Positions 57,553 through 64,000 of a DNA stretch of 64,000 bases are shown piece by piece. Origin of the DNA: Purpureocillium takamizusanense (taxonomy: Eukaryota > Ascomycota > Sordariomycetes > Hypocreales > Ophiocordycipitaceae); contig NC_063079.1 in NCBI RefSeq assembly GCF_022605165.1, forward strand, positions 568,001 through 632,000. Direction: 5' to 3'. Every line of letters begins with the position of its first letter. Position 1 is the stretch's first letter. The notes beneath the pieces were generated by a model. It was not told where the DNA came from. It ran no database searches and saw only the letters and a list, made by a program, of their open reading frames with translations. The position numbers and the translations under genes are program-made.

Positions 57553-59138
57553 CTATAGCTTGGCCTTGTTGTCCTTGGCCCACTGCTCGTACCACACCTT
57601 GCCAAACTCCCTCCTGTCCGCCTCGCGCTTCTGATCCTCGTCGAAGCGCTTCTCCCCGGCGACGAGCCCCGCGCCGGCAATCTCACCGATGAGCCCCTTG
57701 TACATTTCCGCCTTGATGGTGCCGTACACGCCCCTCTTGGGCTTTTCGAGGAGCTCGCGCTCAGCGATGAACGCCAGCGCCTCGGCGACGCCGTCCTCAC
57801 CACCGCCGGAGGCGACGACCGCGTCGGCGAGTCCTATGTCGACGGCCTGCGGGCCGCTGAAGCGGCGGGCCTCGAGGGCGACGGTGCGGTAGGCCTGCGG
57901 GGTGAGCTTGTGCCGGACGATGGCCGCCATGGCGGGCTTGAGGGGCGCGCCGAAGAGGAGCTCGTTGAGGCACAGGAAGCCCCGGGGGGCGGGGGCGAGG
58001 CGGTAGTCGTGCGCGAGGGAGAGCATGAGGCCGCCGGCGTATGTGTGGCCGTTGAGGAGGGCGATGGTGGGCATGGGGAAGCTGCATGGGGGCGCGCGGA
58101 GGGCGCATGCTTGTCAGTCAAGAAGAATAACGAGTCTGGTCAACAACGAACAACGACTCAAGTCCGCCGCCGCCGCAGGTTAAGCTTTTTCCTTCTTCCC
58201 CATCCCCATCCCCATCCCACTGCACCCCTCTCTCTCCTCTCTCTCACACACACTCTCTCTGTGCCCCCGCCCACCTCCCTCTCTCGTTCTCCCACGCTCC
58301 CCGCTCTTCGATCACGATGAAGAGACTCCTCCTCCTCCTCCTCACATGGCCTGCCTGTCTGTTGTCCCCTCACCCACGCGCATATCGACACACTCTGCCC
58401 TCCCCCCTCCCCGCCCTTGAGATTCTAGCCCCCTCCCCGGCCGTGGGCGCGCCCGCTCCGCGCGTGCCACCCCCCCACGCCTCTTGCGCCTCCACGGAAA
58501 GAGGATCAAGGGGCGTAGCGTGGGATGAGGTGGTCCATCCACGCGGTGACAGGCAGGCACAGCGGCGGGGGTTGGAGGTCGGGTGGAGAAGCGGGTGGGA
58601 GAGTTTGAGCGCCGGGGAGAAGGGGAGTTTGGACTGGAGTTCTCGACCCCCATACGAGAGAGATACAGCACAAAAGATAGAGAGCGCGCCAAGGAGAACA
58701 GAGGAGAGAAAGGGGCAAGTCCGCAAAAAAAAAAAAAACACACAAACAAGCAAGGGGCCATGCATATGGCCCCCAAAGGAGAAGAGGTTAAACAGAGACT
58801 CACGTCAGGAAGCGGCGCCAGACATCGTAAAAGAGCGTCCAGAAGCCCTCGGTGGCGAATGCGTGCTCGAGGTCGAGGCCGTTGGAGTAGAACTTGGGGA
58901 TGCCGCTGGTGGTGATGACGACGCCGGGCGCGTAGCCGCCAAACTCGATGACGTCGAGGGCCGCGAGCAGGGCGCGTAAAAAGGGCGTCGTGAGGCGGTT
59001 GTCGGGCGGCGAGACCCAGGTGAGGAGGTAGACGCTCGGCGAGGGCTGCGTCGCCGTGATGGCGCCGCCGGGGTGCGCGCCGAGCGCGGGGATGGGGATG
59101 CTGAAGAGGGGCTTGCTGCTGCTGCTATTGTCGGCCAT
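57553..59138 (-). CDS. Peroxisomal enoyl-CoA hydratase/isomerase family protein
   Basis: Two exons on minus, 59138-58804 and 58081-57553, giving 287 residues. The crotonase fold is seen in VVITTSGIPKFYSNGLDLE (oxyanion-hole segment) and TIALLNGHTYAGGLMLSLAHD (second oxyanion-hole helix). The residue layout suggests a delta3,delta2-enoyl-CoA isomerase-like enzyme of unsaturated fatty acid beta-oxidation, although hydratase activity cannot be excluded. The C-terminus is AKL, a standard PTS1 peroxisomal import signal. The intron (58803-58082) is 722 bp, far longer than any other in the window; the donor GTGAGT and acceptor ATGCAG are clear, and joining restores FLTFPMPTIALLNG. The intron is CT/GA-rich. 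Confidence 0.87.
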
Positions 59139-62100
59139 GATGCCCGGCTGTGGTGGTGATTACGGGTCGTGTGTGGAAAAAGAAAAAAAGAAAAAGTGCC
59201 GTGTCTCGGTCGTGATGTTGAGGTTGTGAGATGAGAGGGGGTTGCGTGAGTGAGAGTGAAGTTGGAGGTGACAGCGAGACGGACGAGGTCGTCGGTTCGT
59301 CGCAGCGCCGCTGTACCGAGGCACTAAACTTCCATAGCTGCTAGGCGCGTTGGTACTGGTATGGGTACTAACGTGTAGGGCGCCGGGAACCTCAACTAAT
59401 CAGCCCCAAAGCAGCCACAGCAGCCAACAGCCCGTACTGCTGACGCTTGCGCGACACACAACGCGACACACAATTCGACCGCTCACCCGAGTATCATTCA
59501 TGCTCGAAACAATCGGTCCGAAGTCCGGCTCCTTTACTTTTTTCACCAGCCCCCTTCCAGATCAGCCTGCCCCCCTAACGAGAACGTATACTGTACCTAG
59601 TATCTTATGTACTACGTGCCAGCGGTGCCACCGGCTATTCCGCTCCGGCCGCTCTACTGTCACATGTCTCCGCCGAAAGTGGGTCCCGCTCCGCCTCCCG
59701 CCCGGTGTCGGGTCACCGCTCCGACCAGACGCCCCCGCCGGCGCGGGCTGCTCCAGTCTCTCCCTCTCTCTATCCCCGACGGCCAGCCCGCTCGCCCGCT
59801 CCGGCCTCCACCTTCCCGGCGGCAGTGGCGGCTCAATGCCACCAGCCCACGTTGCGAGATGCTGTGGACGGCGGACCGGCGATCTGGGAGATCCGCAGCA
59901 CGCGGCGGCGTCTTCAGGAGTCTGCTGCCCCTGGCATTGGATTCGCGGTACCCCTCCGGCGGTGCGACTGGGTACAAAGCTTGAATTTGCATGGGCCGCA
60001 CACCCCACCCCCTCTCACTCCCCGTAGTAAAGGATCTTGTTGCTCTGCGCTCCAAAGCTGAGCTTAACCTTTATTTACGCATAGCAGCTGTGCTGCATGA
60101 TGCAGCCAACGTGACATATGTCTGAGCACATTACCACGCAGAAGCTTGATAGAAGCCTCGACTTGCCAGAACCCCGCTACGGCATTTTGGATCCCATCGT
60201 CGGTCCAGTGCCGACTATCTCATGCCAACGCGAACCCGCTTTGCCCTACCTCACACCACGGGCTTGCAGCTAGAAAGCCCTCTGTTGCTTGCACCGCGGT
60301 CCTAAACAGCAAGGTTGTGTAACAGTAGCCCGTGGGAAACATCCGCGTTTCCGCACAGCCTCAGGATACATTCTTAGAATCTCCCCTCTCGCTCGATCCA
60401 ACAGGACCAAAAGCCCACCAATATCAGCAACTATTGCCAGCCGGTCGCTCCGTTTTCCGGTGACACCGTCGGTCCGCCGCCTCGCCGGATCTCGTGTCCG
60501 GCAGGCAACACTCGCACGTACAGCAACAACCGTTGTAGCTGCAGCACACCGCGCGGCAGGGAACGGTCGGTACCCTCGATGGGCTTGTCCAGTGCAGGAG
60601 CCTGGGGCGCGTGTAGTTCTGGCGCGCGTCGCCGCCAGTACTAGTGCTAGTCGTCCGACCGTACCGCTTCTTGTTGGCGGCCGCGGCGGCGACGAAAGGA
60701 AAGCGGAAGATGGCGAATGCTCCCTTCATTGTGAGAAGAGTGTGGAATTCTGTCGACATGCGGGGAAGATGCGTAGATGACTTATTCGTTTTCACAGAGA
60801 CTGAGCTAATGTAGCGTAGAGTTAATAATACTGTGCTAGCTGGACTGCTGGTGTCAGAAAGGTGTTGGAATGGGAACCAAGATGCGACGACGCCGCGCTT
60901 TAAATCTACCGCTGACATGTGTATGGCGTCCGATGGCTCTGCCGGCTTTCGCGGCTCGCGGCTCGCCGCCGACTTCCTCACCACTTTTCCCCTGTGCCGA
61001 CAGACGCTGTGTCACGATGGTGAATACGACGCTGACGATGATTCCGTATGGAGGTGGTTAAGCTCGAAATCGCCAAACGGTTGTTAATGTCGGTCGCTCT
61101 ATACGCACACAGGGGCCTCATGTCTGGCGCAATCACCCAGTAGGCCCGAGTCTTGGGAAAGGTACATGTATCGATCAGGTCTGGCCCCCATTGTGGAATG
61201 CCGACCAATGGTTTCGCAGAGACGTGGGCGAATGCGGGCTTCGAGATGTTCGTCATGCGCAGGTCTCTCTTCACCCCTGACCCAGCCCATTGTTTAAGAT
61301 TTGCTGCGGTCGACTCCTTCTGTCGGCGAATCTTTTTTTATCTCGGCATGGAAGGGCGTTCGAGGCTCATCCCACGGTAGCTTGGCATCGCATCACGTTT
61401 TCCGATCAGGCTTTCGACCAGGGGCTTGGAAGAAGGGGAGGGGGGGGGGGTGGTTTCCCCCCCGTATTTTCCCCCCCTTATTAGGCGCTGCGCCGCGTCG
61501 GCAAACCGTGGATGGTGGCTGGGGGAGGAGGGGATTGATACTATGTACATGTAACTCTGCGACATGTTCCAAGCTGGGCATTTCCAGAGATGAGGTTATT
61601 CCGAATCCTGACGGACACGATCCTTGCGATGCGGCCCGAGCCGCTATTCTGGCCTATATAGCGTGGGTGTGAGGAGTCAGGTCAGATAGGTACATGGCGT
61701 GAAGGGCGCTCTGCACAATTCAGACAACAGTGCGCTGTCCTTTACGTCTGGTGTGGCGCTACGCAGTCCGCAAGAGCAGACAACCTTTGCCCCCCTTTCG
61801 TCAAGCGTGGTAGTTGGGTCTTTCTCATTGTCTTCACAGAGTTGCCACATCTGCGCGGCGTGGAAAAGGGATGTTGGGCGTCCCCTGACCTTCGATGCGC
61901 CTCGCCCGTCCATGGGTCCTAAAGTATGTCGAGTCCGGGTCAAAACCCTTTCGAATCGCTCTGACTTTGATACTTTCAGTCAGATACGACTAAAAATGTG
62001 CTGCTAATCAGGCTATTCATCATGTCATTGAGCAAGTTACAAGCGCGTGGTGGCACACACTCAAGGAGTCAATATATCACGGTGACAATGAAATGAGGCG

Positions 62101-63422
62101 AAGCAATCACGCCCCCCCAACATAATACTACAACGTAGACCCTTGCCAAAGTATAGATACCGCTGCTCATAGTCCAGCCAACAGCCATCGGACGGATAAA
62201 GCGGCCGTGCTCGTCCCCAACTTGCCTGCCGCTGGCAGCGGGTACCCGCCCCATACCGGACAGATACTCGTACATATCACAACCTCCAAGTAGTTTGATG
62301 GGTCCTTGACGCCCGTATCCCAGTGGAAGCTGCCTCAATATAGCCCCCCAAGGCGTGGAACGCAGCCCAAATTGAAGTGCCGATGACCCGGGCTCATGGC
62401 AAGCAAGGGGTCGCTCGCCCCCCTCCCCCCCCCCTGGAAGAACGCTCATCCACGGAAGAAGCCGCGTTGGCAAACGTGCCGAGCCGTTGCAGCACCCTCG
62501 GCAGACACCCCCATGCGGGAAAACGGGTAAGGGGCTTGCGAATTGCCGGTACGATGGGTGGCTGCTGCGCGTGCTGTGCCCCCACACGACATCCTGTCCA
62601 TTGAGGTTATACAAGTGGTGGGACATGAGCGGCGTCAAACATCCTTCACGTTAGCCCTATTCCTGGCCATGAGCTTTCCGCTGCTGCTTTGTACGAACTA
62701 CTTAAGCTTCGAACCAGAACCTGCCCGGGCAACCCAACGAGAGCTCGAAGCAGGCTGTGGGGTCCCGGAACTCCTTCTCCGGCTTACGTGTAGTTAACCC
62801 TCGCGCGCTTTAAGCCTTAAGCCCCCGACCGACTGCAAGTCCGTCCGGGCCGGTCCCCCAAACCCCGTCGCCAAGGCCCTGGCGAATCGGGGGCCTACAA
62901 TCTTGACAAGATATTCTATTTGAGAATACGTAAAACTTTTGCTTGAATGTATAATCTCATAGGCTGTGGCTGCTTGCTACACGGGGGTAAATGGGTCTAG
63001 GACCTTCATCTGTGTCTTAACTCTGACGACGTGCTAATAGTTTCAATGTTCCTGCGGCTGGCCCAACGAAGCTTTTCGACGCATCCTGAACCTAATAACT
63101 ACAACTTACTTCAATTTATCTCGACTCATGAAATAGAAGTGCTTTAAACGCCATGACACCTGTTTTTGTACGACCACCGTGAAGTGAAAGTGCACGTGCA
63201 GGGGGACGGGACAGCGAGAAAACGGAAGAATTTAGTATACAAAATAGAGAACGCCTATTAACCTAGTTCGAACGTGGATTGGGAAGGCAGCCGGTTGATA
63301 CAAAGAATGACGAGCGCTTGAGCTTATTAGAAGACGAGTAGTTGTACTTGATGAGAAATCGCTGAGATCAGCCAGAACGGTCCATTCCCCCCTCCCTCCC
63401 CGCTCCCGGATGGTTCTGAACC
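59139..63422. other. Gene-poor region with GC-rich and homopolymer segments
   Basis: 4.3 kb. A GC-rich part (59640-59960) is open in several frames at once, which is composition rather than coding. On minus, 61274-61068 has a protein-like stretch (KPAFAHVSAKPLVGIPQWGP) without a recognised family. An 11-G run at 61440-61450 is followed by two 7-C runs. A hairpin-forming sequence is at 62863-62892, and the region 62900-63250 is AT-richer. No complete gene is supported. Confidence 0.5.
62863..62892. repeat. Imperfect inverted repeat (hairpin)
   Basis: CCCCG and CGCCA on the left pair with TGGCG and CGGGG on the right around a 6-base loop, with small internal bulges (T; AAT). It lies at the border of a GC-rich and an AT-richer stretch, so it could be the edge of an old insertion or simply a structured intergenic site. 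Confidence 0.5.
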
Positions 63423-64000
63423 TCATGGCAGGGTGCGCATGATCTGGCCCTCACCCTCTGCAAGCTGCATCTTGCCGATCGCGCTGTTCACCAAGGGGCA
63501 CGTCTCGGGGCGGCACGTCGTCTTCGCCCGCCTGAGGCCCTCCGACCACTTGTTCCACATGTGCATGGTCAAAACCAGGCCCTCGTTGTGGTGGGTGTGG
63601 AAGACGCGCTTGTGCTGAATGTCGGCCCAGAGTCGCGGCGATGCGTACATGAGCCACATGCAGGCCGATCGAATCACCGGGTCCGTGGGATCCTGCTCTT
63701 GGAACGCCTTGTGCAAGTCGTGCTCCGCCATGGTGGCAAAGTCCATGTTGGAAATCTTGGGGCTGTTGTAGTCGACCCTGCCCGCGGCGCTGAGCTGCGC
63801 GAGGAGTGCGATCAGGTTCTCCCAATGGGAGTGCTCAAGACGCGAGGTATCTCGGTCTCCCTTGTCTTTTTGGCGTTCAAGTTAGTAACCGAGTGTGCAG
63901 AACACGGGTTCCGGGGGGGCGGCTATGGGGAAGGGGGGGCAGGGGGGCAAGGGGGTTACGGTTGCGGATATTTGTTCGAGACTTACCATACTCCCGCCAA
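63423..64000 (-). CDS. C-terminal part of a DUF3632-like fungal protein (cut by right edge)
   Basis: The last two exons are visible: 64000-63987 (partial, reading WREY before the splice) and 63865-63423, separated by a 121 bp intron with GTAAGT, a CTAAC branch point and AAAAAG. The spliced text runs DKGDRDTSRLEHSHWENL, ALLAQLSAAGRVDY, then MAEHDLHKAFQEQDP, ACMWLMYASPRLWADI and MWNKWSEGLRRAK. The pattern (a W-x-N-L helix, an alpha-helical body with a C-terminal WxxW-type segment) resembles the fungal DUF3632 family, of unknown function. About 150 residues are visible. The family assignment is tentative; the coding call is stronger because the splice keeps frame and the text is protein-like. 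Confidence 0.6.

Noticed and set aside
59350..60061. Several overlapping open frames on both strands
   Set aside because: GC-rich stretch open in most frames at once, with no conserved motif and no splice logic.
62069..62638. 189-codon minus-strand frame
   Set aside because: No recognisable domain, irregular composition and no supporting context.

Overview
The window is nuclear DNA of a filamentous ascomycete, most likely a sordariomycete and possibly Hypocreales. The evidence is short (about 47-160 bp) GT-AG introns with CTAAC/CTGAC branch points, and families typical of these fungi: Kcs1, SIN scaffold Cdc11/Nud1, Zn2Cys6 regulators, ABCC pumps and a class III chitinase with CBM1. I found 17 protein-coding genes (two cut by the window edges) and one decayed gene. 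I saw no rRNA, convincing tRNA, CRISPR array or intact transposon.

Left edge (1-3250): the N-terminal part of the inositol hexakisphosphate kinase Kcs1, minus strand, cut before its catalytic core. A 3.4 kb spacer with long C-runs follows.

Accessory block (6.6-31.1 kb, all intact genes on plus): an SDR oxidoreductase, a secreted histidine acid phosphatase with a polyglycine insert, a frameshifted class II aldolase relic (minus), then an MFS transporter, a Zn2Cys6 regulator, two different FAD-dependent monooxygenases, a divergent glutamine-dependent NAD+ synthetase and a full-length ABCC transporter. There is no PKS, NRPS or terpene synthase. The block looks like an oxidative tailoring, catabolic or detoxification cluster with its own regulator and two exporters, and possibly its own NAD+ supply. 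A perfect palindrome holding inverted CGG half-sites lies just upstream of the first monooxygenase.

Middle (32.9-47.3 kb): a secreted Ser/Thr-rich mucin-like protein, a large uncharacterised probably nuclear protein, the septation scaffold Cdc11/Nud1, and a secreted pepsin-like protein that has lost its first catalytic aspartate.

Right (50.4-64 kb): a class III chitinase with a C-terminal CBM1, a TBC-domain Rab GAP, a peroxisomal enoyl-CoA hydratase/isomerase with C-terminal AKL and an unusually long 722 bp intron, a 4.3 kb gene-poor stretch, and the C-terminal end of a DUF3632-like gene.

Exon boundaries were derived by hand from splice signals, frame continuity and family conservation. They are predictions, not transcript evidence.
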